A stretch of 64,000 nucleotides of DNA from Chamaecrista fasciculata (Eukaryota > Streptophyta > Magnoliopsida > Fabales > Fabaceae): positions 15,858 to 79,857 of the forward strand of contig QANZ01035990.1 of the NCBI GenBank assembly GCA_003254925.1, written 5' to 3'. The notes below the pieces were generated by a model. That model was not told the DNA's origin. It searched no databases and saw only the letters and a list, made by a program, of their open reading frames with translations. The first letter of the stretch is position 1. Each line of letters starts with the position of its first letter. The position numbers and the translations under genes were made by a program. Positions 31,903 to 44,005 of this stretch are shown in pieces.

Positions 31903-34184
31903 GAAACATAAAGTCCCTTTTTATTAGCGGCATCAAATATAACATTAATTTAACAAATTTTATATCACGAGTGACGAGACACTAAAGTAGAATCAACTAT
32001 AATCACATATATTAAAATATAATCTGCCCTCTAATTCTTAACAAATTAATATCTTGCTAAGTTTTGCCAATATCAGTGTTTTGCTTTGTTAGTCAATGTG
32101 CCAAAATATGTTAATCAAATTTATAATAAGATTTGACAGTTGACATAATGTATAATCTGCCCTTGTTTGTATTATTATTATTATTTGCATTGTATTTATC
32201 CTTTTCGTGGATCCTTACACAGAGAAAATCATTAATTATGTACGGAATTGTTTTTTATTAAAAAAAACTCTAACTACAACCTTTTGAGTCTGACATTCAT
32301 ATTTAATTTTTCCTTCTTTTCGGGGTACATTTATTAATTTGGGTTTTTTCTTTCACCTCTTTGGGTTTTGGTATCACGTGATGTGGTTTATGATCTTTAC
32401 CCTTTACAAAAGGTTTCATGTGGTCACAGAAAACTATAATGCATTGTAAGTGAAAAAGAAAAATTAAACAGAAGAATGTGGGTAGTAAAACAACAATCTC
32501 TAATTCTCTACCTTATTTTCTGTGCACCTTTTGACCTTTCTTTTCTAATAATTTTGTTATTTTATCTTTTACATGTATGTATGGTATGGCCAGACCTTTT
32601 AATGATCACATATCCCTCCATTTCCTAATTATTGAAGCATTTTCTTTTTCTTTTTTTTTTAAATAAAGTAATAAACATAAAAAAAGACAAGGCCAAAAGA
32701 TTGTAGTAGGAAACACATGGGAGAATCATGGAAGTGTAGAGAATGAAAAGATAGGAGGAACAAAGGCATTTGCTTTTAGATAATGGAGCAATCACCATAT
32801 GTAATGTGTAATATGTAATGTAATGATGAGATGAGATTGAGATATGAATTATTTGGTTGGTCAAGGTATCCCCAAACTTGACAGACTAATGATTAATTCT
32901 CCGTGAATTGGAGTTTTATTTGAGGATCTGTCGCTGATCAATTGGTTGTTGCATACACAAAGCGCGATTTGAACTCCGAACCAAGCTCGGTTAGATTGAG
33001 ATATGAATTTTAATGAAGAATGATAGTGATATGTTTATAAAAGTTTAGTTTTTCCGACAAGGTGTATTTATATACACATGATGCTATCCCAGTGTGTGGG
33101 TCCAATTTTCTATCCAATGATTACTTCCAATGGGCTCTAGGTGGGCCCCAAATCTGATACTAGTTACTTCCCTCCAAAATCCAAATTATGAGTTGGATTG
33201 GCCCATTAAACTTTGAATTAACTCTTGATCATTCCTTTAGTAATGAATTATTTCCACTATAAATTAAATTGTATACTGTGGTTTTCTTTCTTTTTTTCCT
33301 TTTGCAAATATTCTTGCAGTTTTTTCTGATGTTATGAGCTTGTTCAAAAATTTATTTAAATTGATCTTATACAACTTAACAACTTAATCTTTGAAAATTT
33401 ATTTATACTCTTTCATTCTTAAACATTATGGAATTAATACAGGTTAGTCCTTTTATCCTTATAAGTCAACTTATCATCTCTATGACTTTCAAAAGTAAAA
33501 ATTTGTAATTCAAGATTTTAGGAGTGAAATTGTCATTCCAATTAATGGGAGTGGTAATACATTTCCTCTAACTTTAAAGGAATGATAAGATTGAGGATAA
33601 TGATAAAGTTCATGCCTAATTTTTTATTTATAAATTTGGGTATGCCATGTGAAGAAATTTGGTATGTTAGACAATAATACATTGGCTCACCCTAGAAAGA
33701 AAGAGATCAAGTTCCAAGTACCTATCCTGGGTCCATTAATGATCTTCTCTAACAAATATCCAGCAAGAGATGACTCAGATCAGAAACATTAGGTTATAAA
33801 CAAATCCAGCAAGAATAGATTTGTAAACATATCAGAAGAAGTGGGTCTATTTGAAAAGTGGAACTGAGAATTTTGTCTGTTTGTTTATAGTTGAGTTGAT
33901 TTACTTTTTAAATTTCTTACATTTGAATTGATAAGGAAGAACGAGGTACAACTATCATACTGTAGAAGTTATTTTTTATTTCCTTGACCTTACCATCCAA
34001 ATCATTCCAGCACATCTTTATGAAGTTCAATCAGCCCATTTATCATAATTGAATCTGAAACAAAAATTTCCCATCTCAGGAGAACATGACCCCTGGTCAG
34101 AATCTGACATAATCTATAGTAAATTTCGTTTTTTATTTTTTATTTTTTAACTTAGTAAACTAACAAGTTTTCCATTATAGAATG
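31903..34184. other. AT-rich intergenic region, no gene seen
   Basis: No host reading frame is supported. It contains decayed repeat arms (TAGTCCTTTTATCCTTATAAG near 33450) and a TTGACAG-rich stretch near 32870, nothing definable. Confidence 0.4.
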
Positions 34185-34440
34185 AAAAAAAAAAGTAGAC
34201 ATACAACTTGATCACTCAAAGATACACAAGTTAACAACTCAAAGTCTAAATTACACACTTTAATCTTTGAAAGTCGTAAAGGCAACACATTTTAGGCCCT
34301 TAAGCCTTTTTATAGGGACTAACTTGTAGGGACAAAAAAATTGTATTACTTCCATGACTTTCAAGGATTAAAGAGTGTTAACTAAAATTTTAGGGATTGA
34401 GTTGTTGACTTGTGTATCTTTCAGAAACCAAATTCATATG
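34185..34440. mobile_element. MITE just downstream of the methyltransferase gene
   Basis: Inverted arms: ACTCAAAGATACACAAGTTA plus ACAACTCAA (34213-34240), and the inverse TTGAGTTGTTGACTTGTGTA plus TCTTTCAG (34397-34424). It lies 36 bp from the stop codon at 34476, so the transcript of that gene probably ends in it. Confidence 0.65.
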
Positions 34441-34475
34441 TTTACTCAAAAAACAAAAAAGTTCAGTATATGTAA

Positions 34476-37400
34476 TCAACCAAAAATGTCCTCAGTAATA
34501 GATGATTGCTCTGTATCAATGCTTCTTACAGAAGGTGCTTGAAGCTGCTCATAGTTCAGTTGCCTGGAAGCTTCATATAATGCTATGCCAACACTTACAG
34601 AAAGATTCAAACATCTGACATAAGTTTCGACGATCGGGATCCGGATTGTCCCTCCCCCAAATGGTTCGGTGTTGCAATCGAGCAGAACCTCAGGAGGCAG
34701 TCCACCAGTCTCTGAACCAAATAGAAGATAATCACCTTTTCTGTAGGAAAACTCCTGCAAGGTTAAAAAACATGTCCAGATTACAATTAAAACTATGGTT
34801 AAAACCTCGTATTAGTCCATAAAGTTTTTTTCATTCCATTTTGGTCCTTAAATTTTCCCACTTGTTCCGCCATTAGTCCCTACTCCCTAGCCAATTTCCG
34901 TCCATGTCTACCGTTTAAAAGAAAACCTCCATTATTTTATTATTTGTTCTCTTTCTCCTCTCTCCCTCATCGTCTCTCCTTCTCCTATTGGGCTTTGGTC
35001 TAATAGGACATGTTAAAGATCAAAACAAAAACATTTTATGATAACCTAGGAAACAATCATTAACCGCATTTTGCATGGTTGAATGAAACCTTCATTAACA
35101 ACATATAACAGTCAAATTCAAGAGAAAAGTGTCAGAGTTTCAAGTCTTCAAATTGCAAGTTATAGACAGATGGATGAAACTATGCCAATTATGGAGGGTT
35201 AAAATTAGGATGATAGTTTTTTTCAGCACATCAATGTTTTGTTCAGTCAACTTGCTATCTCATTTTAGTTCTTATGTAATAGAATAAAACAGTAAATATC
35301 TACTTTGAACCAAAATGGTTCAACGATAGTAGGTAGAGTAATATGGATCGCAACAAAGCCTTAAAAATTGACTTTAAGAGACAGGTTTATCAATTGGCTA
35401 TGGCAGGAGTCAGTTACTAAAAAGATCCTCAACTTACAGAATGGACTTTTGTTCCCCTCCTTGTAAATGCACACAGCCGCTTTTCGCCCTCCTGTACAAA
35501 ACAACAGTGATATGATGAATCAAAAGATCAGTATTTTATCATAGAGGTTTCTGAGTTATCTTCAGGAATTACAATTACCTGTTGACTGAAATAATCACAA
35601 AAATCTGCCCAGGAATCATGAACTTTTACAACTACATATCTGCATTTTTTGGGTTAATACTGGAAACCAAATAAATAGTTGGAGGTACGAAAAAGTACAC
35701 ATTTGGAGAAAAAAAGTAAATTTACTTTTTAATCCTTAATTTTGTCCCAAAACTACAATTTAGTCTTATATATTGGAAATAAATTTTTTGGTCCCTATTT
35801 TTTTTTAGGGTAAAATACAGGAAAGGTACCTGTGGTTTGGCCTAATCTCACTTTTATGACGTGTGGTTTTAAAAGTTGCACATTAGGTACCTGTGTGTTT
35901 CGCCGTTAAACAGAAGCAGTACTTGTGTAATTTTCCGTTAAATTTTTGACGGAAAAAGTAGTACTTGTGGTTTCAAAAGTTGCACATTAGGTACCTGTGG
36001 TTTTGCTGAAGCTTGAACTACATATTAGCTTCATATTTTGAACATTAAACGATGAAACCCAACACTCTCTTCATCTTCATCATCATCTTCTTCCCATAAA
36101 CTCAACAAACCCTCATTTCTCATACGAATTTCAAATTCCACTCATCAAATTAAATCAGAAATCACACACACACACACACACATAGATATACATTAATCAG
36201 AAATCACCCGAATTATCATCTCCAAATTTCTCGGCGGATTTTGAAGCAATTTCAAAGATTTAGGGTTTCTAATTTGATTTGATGAAATTAGGGTTGTTGA
36301 AATTGCAGATCGAAGAGGGTTTCTGTAATACCCCAAGGTACCATGTTAGACATTAGACTTAGCATTTGACTTAAAAGTAAATTACGTAGTTAACCTAGAA
36401 GTCCTTATGAGCTTGTGGTTAAACTTTGAGAGCAACCTGACAAAAAAAAATTTATCCGTGTTTCATTTTAATTTTATTATAAGACACTTTTGAGTAAGAA
36501 ATAATAAATTATAGATATAATATTTTTGAAAGGAAAATATATATTTGGAACCTACTATTTTCAATGAATCCAACAATATAATTTTTTTCAAAAATCTCTA
36601 TTTCTAGAACTTTTGAGTTTTAGGGACTGTTTTGAAAGAATTTAAATGTTTTTGGGCAATACTATGGATCTAGCCTCTTTCTCCTTGCATTAGAATTACT
36701 TTTTTGTCCCCCCAAATTTGGCCAAAATAGCAAAACAACCCTTTCTTTAACAGAAAATTACACAAGTACTGCTTCTGTTTAACGGCGAAACACACAGGTA
36801 CCTTATGTGCAACTTTTGAAACCACACGTCATCAAAGTGAGATTAGGCCAAACCACAGGTACCTTTCCTGTATTTTACCCTTTTTTTTATACAAACATCA
36901 ACTATTTATTCGCCAAAATAATGCTTGAACTAAATAATCAAAATTTGCAAAAAAAAAAAATAGGGACCAAAAATAAGTTTTCTCAAAGAAAAAAAGGGAA
37001 GTGATGCAATCATGTTGAAATTATATTCACTGAAACTACCAAATTGGCAAAAAGTAAACAATCATACCTAGTCAAGGTAGGATGCATGGAGAGCAAACCA
37101 GAGCTAAGTGCAATACAATAGATATTGACATATTAAATGACAAAGTAACAGAGATTCACAGGTGAGAAGTGAATGAAATATAAAGAAATTTATAAACATG
37201 TCTGTGGATACGGCCAGTAATCCAATCCAGCACGCTTTAGTTTATTATTATCCACTTTGAATGCCATGGGCTGAACAAAAGAGTAATACCACCAATATCA
37301 GTAGCAAATTGGTATGCTAAAATGTGAAAAAGCAGAAGACAATCTTATTATATCTGAAAAGGGATTAGAACTGCCACCCAAAAAAGAAAAGAAAAGGGAT

Positions 37401-39023
37401 TAGAACTAAGAAAACAATATTCACCCCAACCAAGTGTAGTCCAACAGCTGATGCTGCGCATGTTCTAGCAATGGCACCTGTGTTTCCTGGAATCTGCAAA
37501 AGACAACTAAAAATCTCATAGCTACCTTCAGAAATTAATTATTTTTAGTGAATTAAATGTCATCCCATATAGGAGATCCTTAAAAAAAAAGGTGTTTAGG
37601 GTCTACATTACTATATAGAGGTTAAACTCTGACTTTTTGTTGCTGATGCAAACTTCAATATTTTCAAGTTCATAATGAACTAGCATTTGAAATAAAATGA
37701 GGATTCAAGAAGCAACTCTTATCGAGACTCATTGTTGTCGCATCAACCAGTCTTAAGTCAAGCAACTACTAATTTTTCGGTATAGACACCAAAACAAGAA
37801 CAAAGTAACAATCCTGATTCACTTTAGTACATTCTCTTAGCGTTCTTTTCATTTCTCCTGACAGCTACCACCATCAGCGTCAGCAGATAAATGAAATGTT
37901 TCAAAGGCAATTCATGTAAATAAAACGGAAAAGAATTTAGATTTCATTAAAACGAGCTTTACCAGCACGTTGGCAACTGAATGGTTTTCAGAAACCAGCT
38001 ATCCACAATCAAGTTAGCATCTGCAGAATGGTATCATATTCTATTTAGGATTGGAAAAATATTGACTGCCTATCATCTCAATTAATTGCTTACTTTCACA
38101 TCGATATACTGAAAAGGACACAAGTATATCTTTTATTACTTCACCCAATATGATTCAGATTTTCAGAGGATATATTATTCAGCTACCAATATTGCTCTTC
38201 AACAAATTTCATAAAAAAAAAAGTCATAATAATAATAATCTTAATACCGGAATTCATGATGTCATCTTTAGTGTTTAGTCATTGCTACAAAATTCTAAAC
38301 AAACATATTAAAAAGAGAAAATGAGAAATACATGATTGAACAGTAGAAGTCATCAAGGCTAATATTTGTTTATTGATTTCCTATACATCATTCTATTAAA
38401 AGTGAGACAGTGTACAAGGATTAAGAAACTTATCAGGGCAATCACATAAATGATAAACCTGTGATAATTCACTTATGGTCTAACACATATGATAATCTTT
38501 TGCCATACCGATAAGTTATGGACAACACAATCCAAATTATCTCAGATATAAGAAGTTAAGTATTTAAATAATTCAATTTCATGTAAACTATGCAGCCACA
38601 GCTCCTCATTCATCTTACTTGTAAGAAACACAGCTCCCAACTTCAACCAAACATGATGCCCATTGTCAAATCCAGATAAAAGTAACAGTTACAAACCCAA
38701 GGCTTACAAGATGGTTAAGTGCTATGAAGCACAAACATTTCATTTTTTTCGCAAATATACAATGAAAAATATAAAAAAATTGACACATATGAAATTTGTA
38801 ATTTTTGAAATTTCCATCAAAATTTATAGATGTTTAACTATCTCTTAATTTTTCATCTACTATTGAAATTACAATATACATACACATATATGTCGTATCA
38901 AAAACCTCAGCTTCAACTGAACCATACCTGAGGAGAAACAAGCACAACCTGAAGAATCTTGAAAAGAGATGCCTCATTCACTGCCTTGCCAACTCCGTGA
39001 GGCAAAGTAATTTCCTCGTTCAT
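34476..39023 (-). CDS. SpoU/TrmL-type tRNA (cytidine/uridine 2'-O-) methyltransferase
   Basis: Six coding exons: 38928-39023, 37425-37493, 37212-37270, 35579-35639, 35438-35491 and 34476-34754. All introns are GT-AG and phases agree, giving 205 residues. It has SPOUT-class SpoU signatures: VVLVSPQIPGNTGAIART (residues 26-43), then LKRAGLDYW, LLFGSETGGLPPEVL (123-137), and RIPIVETYVRCLNLSVSVGIALYEASRQ as the knot region (151-178). Bacterial TrmL methylates the 2'-OH of the wobble base of tRNA-Leu; the substrate here is inferred. An organelle-targeting extension is not obvious. The start ATG at 39021-39023 overlaps the stop of a five-codon upstream frame. A 1.07 kb MULE sits in intron 3 and part of another repeat in intron 5 (about 34795-35000). 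Gene intact. Confidence 0.9.
35808..36880. mobile_element. MULE-type foldback element in intron 3 of the methyltransferase gene
   Basis: Ends GGGTAAAATACAGGAAAGGT on both sides in inverse orientation; arms about 160 bp with GGTACCTGTGGTTT motifs. Exact 9-bp target duplication TTTTTTTTA (35799-35807, 36881-36889). Interior includes a TCATCATCTTC tract and a (CA)n at 36166-36182. Outside it, an inverted TTGGTCCCTATTTTTTTT/AAAATAGGGACCAAAA pair (35788-35806, 36955-36971) suggests it nested in an older element. Confidence 0.85.
38724..38850. repeat. Fragment of the GAAGCACGAAC-type MITE
   Basis: CTATGAAGCACAAACATTTC and TTCCATCAAAATTTATAG match the more complete copy at 39689-40022. It lies in intron 1 of the methyltransferase gene. 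Confidence 0.5.
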
Positions 39024-39037
39024 CTCAGCAACCCCAT
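39020..39037 (-). promoter_or_regulatory. Upstream ORF (MGLLR) overlapping the methyltransferase start
   Basis: ATG at 39035-39037 and TGA at 39020-39022. The TGA shares bases with the main ATG in an ATGA arrangement. A plausible 3' splice site (TGTTTCACAG) ends at 39038, so the spliced leader would present this ATG first. Translation of the enzyme would then need leaky scanning or reinitiation. A longer coding start in another upstream exon is possible. Confidence 0.5.
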
Positions 39038-39688
39038 CTGTGAAACAGCAGCAAAAATTGAAACTTTATTCTCCAGAAACGAAAACCCAGGAATCAGAAA
39101 ATACAGAAGATGCATTAAGAGAGGGGAAATTAGTTACTGAGAGAGCAAAAGGGAGAGAGACGATGATGAGAGGGAAGAAAGAGATGAAGTGTGTGTTGAA
39201 GGTGAAATAGATTGAAGGGACGAAAGAGAGAAGCTTTTGAACGAAAATGAAAAATGGTTGCTTTGTGTAGGGATTTCAGGCTTGTGGTATCCATTAACGA
39301 GGAGGCTCCTCCTTTTCTTTTTAGCTTTTCTGCAATCTACTCGCCTTAAACCTCCATTTGAATGTGTTTTGTGAGCTGAGCTGAGTGTTCCTTTTTGCAG
39401 TCTACTCCCTTGATTATTTCATTTTTACACTTGGACTTAGAGAATTTTAAAGGGCAAACCGCAAAATATAGAGCCAATTGAATTATTTCATGTTATTCTG
39501 TTTAGCATAAATGATAAAAAATTAAAACAATTCAGTCCCTAAAAAATTCAATGAGTTTACAACTCTTTCTTTAAAAAATTGAAATACACAAATTAAACCT
39601 TGAGAAATTAAAATGATATACTCTTTAGTCCCTAAAAGATTAAAATAATATATTCTTTAAATTTGACCTATAAAAATAACTAATAAAC

Positions 39689-40022
39689 TTTGAAGCACGA
39701 ATACTTCATTTTGACAGCATATCGCTGTGTCAGACACGTGTTCGACACCTGTACGACAACCACACGACACATATTCATAAGTTTTAGAATATAAAATCAA
39801 GTTTTTGTGACTTTATCATGACAAACAATAGAAAATAATATTACATATGGCATATATTATGAAAAGATATTGTAATTTTTAAAATTTTCATCAAAATTTA
39901 TAGATTTTTAATTATTTATATATATATATATAAATATATGTCGTGTTGTGTCGTGTAATTATAAAAATATAGCGTGTCAATGTGTTCGTGTCCGTGTCGT
40001 GTTCAGTGTCCATGCTTCATAG
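39689..40022. mobile_element. MITE with GACACG-rich ends between two divergent genes
   Basis: Left end TGAAGCACGAATACTTC followed by ACACGTGTTCGACACC. Right end, inverted, TGAAGCATGGACACTGAAC followed by ACACGACACGG. The interior is AT-rich. It lies between the presumed transcription starts of the methyltransferase and SUGP1 genes. Confidence 0.6.
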
Positions 40023-41101
40023 CTAATAAATATACTATACTGAGGCAACCGGGCCATTTACAGAATACCCAATACTTCAAGGGGTAAAAGTGTATTTATC
40101 GATTTTACGATGGCGTTTTCTTATTATATTCACCAAAAACAATGTATTTCACCATTTCCAGGTGCTTCTACGTTTGGTCTTCGAAACAGAGCGATTCTGC
40201 TTATGCGTCGTACCCATCGAAATCTATCTGATTTGGCTCCGCCGTTGCTGGTAAAGGTGAAACCTTTTGTTTAATTCCTAAGCTGGAAGAAGAGGAGAAA
40301 CTTTTCCCAATTATATCAGGTTTAACAAACAATCATGTTAGTCTAACTTTTGGTTATGGGATCAATGTTTAATTTTGTGTTTTCTCGTTTGAAAATGTTT
40401 CTTTTTTACATTTGCTTTTCCTCTGTTGATGTAATTGATTAATCAAGATTGAAAAGGGCTTTGAATGCGATAAGATTAGGGTTTGTATTTGGGAGCATTT
40501 TGTTTGGAGTTAAAGAACTGTTTGGTTTGATTCGGTGTGTTTTCAAGTGAGCAATCTGCAAATGTTTTATCAGTTTCATAGATTCTCATTATCACTGCAT
40601 TTTTAGTCCATATATCTGAGTTTTGATATTGGTTTGTTCGATTTTTGTGATATGTTAAATGTTAAGCATCAGATTTGAAAATTTTGGCAAAAAAAATCTG
40701 AACATGAGGGAAAATGGAGAGAGAATTGGGGAATAACCGAAGAGAAGGAATTCGTAAGAACTTCCACTACAATAAATACAATCCTTCACAATGGTGATAT
40801 TGGCAAATGTTAAGCACCAGATTTGTTTTGCATTTCATTTCCTGACTGTAATATGTTGATACTGTCATGTTTTTCTTTTTGGTGTTGTGAATTTGTGATG
40901 TTTATGGTTGATGATATATGGTTTTTATTTAATTTATACTTTCTGAGTTTGTTTCTAGCCTATTTATTTTTCCTTTAATAGTCTCAAATGACTCAATACA
41001 TCATAATTAGACAAAGAAGTCAACTGTATCTAAAAAGCTTTGAAGCTTGCTTGTCACAGTGAGTTGCTGTGAACTGTATTATTACATTTGGTTGCTTGCA
41101 A
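40023..41101 (+). other. Promoter, leader exon and leader intron of the SUGP1-like gene
   Basis: A probable noncoding exon ends at CCGTTGCTG (GTAAAGG donor near 40251). The leader intron ends at TTGTCACAG (41059). The second leader exon then runs to the ATG at 41102 without an earlier ATG. Confidence 0.45.
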
Positions 41102-44005
41102 ATGGACAAAGGAGTGCCTCCTACCCTCTTTGTTAATGATGGTTCTTTCATGGAGAGGTTCAAGCAACTTCAACAAGAGCAGGAAAAGGACAAGAATACC
41201 AAATTAGAGGAGTCTAAACCATTTAAAATTGTTTCAGGGTCTCTGACTCCTAATCCCTCTATCCATAAAACTTCCTTGGACTCTAAGGTTAACAATACTA
41301 AGAAAACACCTCAGACTGGGTCCAGTGGCAAACTTGCTTTTAGTTTAAAACAGAAGTCTAAATTAGTTCCACCACCTGTCAAGTTAAGTGCCGAAGAGGA
41401 TGAAGACGAGACAGATGCTGGTGATGTGCCATCAAAACGGCTGAAGTTGGATAATGAGGGTCGCAATGAGCAATCTTCAAGGCAACTTGAAGTTGGTAAT
41501 GACTGCTTAAATCAACTTTCTACAACTAGTAGGCTTGTGATATTTTTCATTCTTATGGCAGGATTGTGATATGATTTGTCATTTGTCAAGAAACAAAAAA
41601 TTTGGCCTTGTTCATAAAATATGTTTAGAATTTGCATTGAAATATATGTAAAGATGGCAGTATGTCAGTGTATGTCTTCCCTTCTCATCTGGAATAGTAT
41701 CTAAATTAACAATACTTTTTCCTATATGTTTTCTCCTTAGGAAAATCGATTTGTTTTCTACATTAAGCACTAATTCATTATTGAAGAGGACATCTCAGTG
41801 TATTCCTTTGCTGCTTGTTGAAGTGGCGCGTAGTAAATAGGAGAAAATTTCTTGAATATTTTTGTCTCATTAATGCAGCTTATTCCTTAAATACCTATCA
41901 AGAATGGTGGAAAGAGATGTTCAATGAAAGATTTGGAATATATGGCACGCCTGCTACAACAGTAATTTGCATTCCCTTGTTCATGCTTTTGGTATTAACC
42001 AGTTTTGTAAGTGATATGCAGCACCTCCTTCCCCAAGTGACCCTACAGTGAAGAAAGTTGCTGACAAACTAGCAAGTTTTGTGGCTAAAAATGGAAGGCA
42101 ATTTGAGGATGTTACACGTCAAAAAAATCCTGGGGATACGCCATTCAAGTAAGTTTGGGATGAATATTTAACCATATTTCATTGTTCTTCCGATTATGAT
42201 TTTAAAGTTTTATTCCATTTAAAATTGTTTTGGGAATTAACTTGCAGATTTTTGTTTGACGAGAAATGTGCTGACTACAAATATTATCAACATCGGCTTG
42301 CTCAAGAGGAAACGGCTCTTGCACAGTCAAGGGAATCACATATATCTCATGGTCAGTATTTGAACCTGCTTTCTTTCTCTTAAACATGGTCTTCATGTGT
42401 TGCATGTCCTCTCTTTGGTTGAATTACACAAAACCCCATGACTTAGGTCATATGAATGCTTTGCAGTTTGCACTTTTAATTAGAGCAACCAACCCCCTGA
42501 ATTCATAATATCATGTAATGAACTCCCTTTGATACTGGTCTGTGAATATGTGTAAATAGATAACAAAATCGTAGACGTGATTTTTCTTGATAATTGAAGA
42601 AATTTTATTAGAGATGAAAGAAAGTAAAACTTGTCAGAGAATGTAATTGTTTAAAGTTCTAGCCACTAGTCCCATAGGACTGTTCCAGGCAACATTTAGA
42701 TTTAAATTTGGAGACATGCAGACATGATTACGCAGATTAGTAGGAAATGTTATTGTGAGAGCCAACCCATATACCACTGTCTCAATACTATTAACGGCTT
42801 AGGCTTTAAGTAACTATGCACACTCTATATGTAGGTTCTACAAGCACTTCATCTTCCAGACCAACAATTGGTTCTCAGAGAACATCACAGCAGCATTCAA
42901 CTTACCAAATTCCTGCATCTGCTTTATATGATAGTGCTGGTAAGGATGATATTGATACAACAGTGGTTTTAGCAGTGTTCAGGTTTTTTTTTGTCTTTAA
43001 GTCAAAGATTTTAAGTGTACTCCAGATAAAGCAAAGGTTCGAACTACTTTCCCTGTTTTCTAGACACTTGCAATTTTGTTAAGTATGCCATGTGTATATC
43101 TGTTGTAGATGAGCCAGGTGCAATATCAAATGCTGATTCATTAGCTAGAATGGAGTTCTACATGAAAAAAGCTGCACAGGAAGAGAAGATAAGACAACCT
43201 AAGCACTCGAAGGATGAAATGCCTCCTCCTGCTTCTCTTCAAGGTTGAATTTTTCTTTTGTTTGTTGCTGGGTATTCCTTGGTTTTACATATGTTTAGCC
43301 AAACCAATTCCTTCACTCAGCTGTCATTTTCGTAGAATTGCATTTTTTGTTGAATAATCTTATTCCTTCATCTTTTTGGGTGGCACAGCTACTTCGAAAA
43401 AGGGTCATCACATGGGTGATTACATTCCCCCAGAAGAACTCGAGAAGTTCTTGGCTTCCTGTAACGATGCAGCAGCACAGAAAGCAGCCAGGGAAGCTGC
43501 AGAGAGGGCTAGAATTCAGGCTGATAATGTTGGCCACAAGCTCTTGTCAAAAATGGGATGGAAAGAAGGTGCGCTGTTCTTTTTTCCGTCTTTTTTCCGT
43601 CTTTCTCTTTTCAAATGATGATATTTGTGCTTGTGCAAAATGAGTACAGTGTGCTCTGCTCGCCTTTTGTTTTCCCTGATGATCATAAAAAAATTCCAGG
43701 TGAGGGTCTGGGTGGCTCCAGAAAGGGTATTTCGGATCCAATCATGGCAGGCAGTGTTAGGACAAATAACTTGGGAGTTGGTGCTCATCAACCAGGAGAG
43801 GTGACTCCTGAGGACGACATATACGAGCAGTACAAGAAGCGAATGATGCTCGGTTATCGATACAGACCCAACCCTCTGGTATGTGTCATACTTTCCTTTT
43901 TATTATACACCTTCCAGTGGTAAATATCTTGCTTCCATTTGTGTAACTTTTCTTTTTCTCTTGCTTTTGTCTCAACAGAACAATCCCCGCAAGGCTTATT
44001 ATTGA
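41102..44005 (+). CDS. SUGP1-like: SURP and G-patch domain splicing factor (SUGP1-like)
   Basis: Eight exons: 41102-41495, 42022-42148, 42248-42351, 42835-42939, 43109-43243, 43389-43568, 43700-43878 and 43979-44005. All junctions are GT-AG with matching phase; 416 residues. The N-terminus is MDKGVPPTLFVNDGSFMERF, followed by a charged linker with a basic patch (SKRLKLD). A SURP domain spans about residues 139-190 (VKKVADKLASFVAKNGRQFE, FLFDEKCADYKYYQHRL). A Ser/Thr-rich linker follows, then MGDYIPPEELEKFLA. The G-patch is about residues 333-380 (VGHKLLSKMGWKEGEGLGG). The family is nuclear and acts with SF1/U2 snRNP and a DEAH helicase in branch-site recognition; the G-patch recruits and activates the helicase. 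It ends PRKAYY. The gene looks intact. Confidence 0.93.

Noticed and set aside
32625-32864. 79-codon minus-strand frame
   Set aside because: Hydrophobic and low-complexity, no start context, no similarity recognised.
43313-43923. Several overlapping frames on both strands
   Set aside because: Shadows or intron read-through of SUGP1-like exons 6 and 7.
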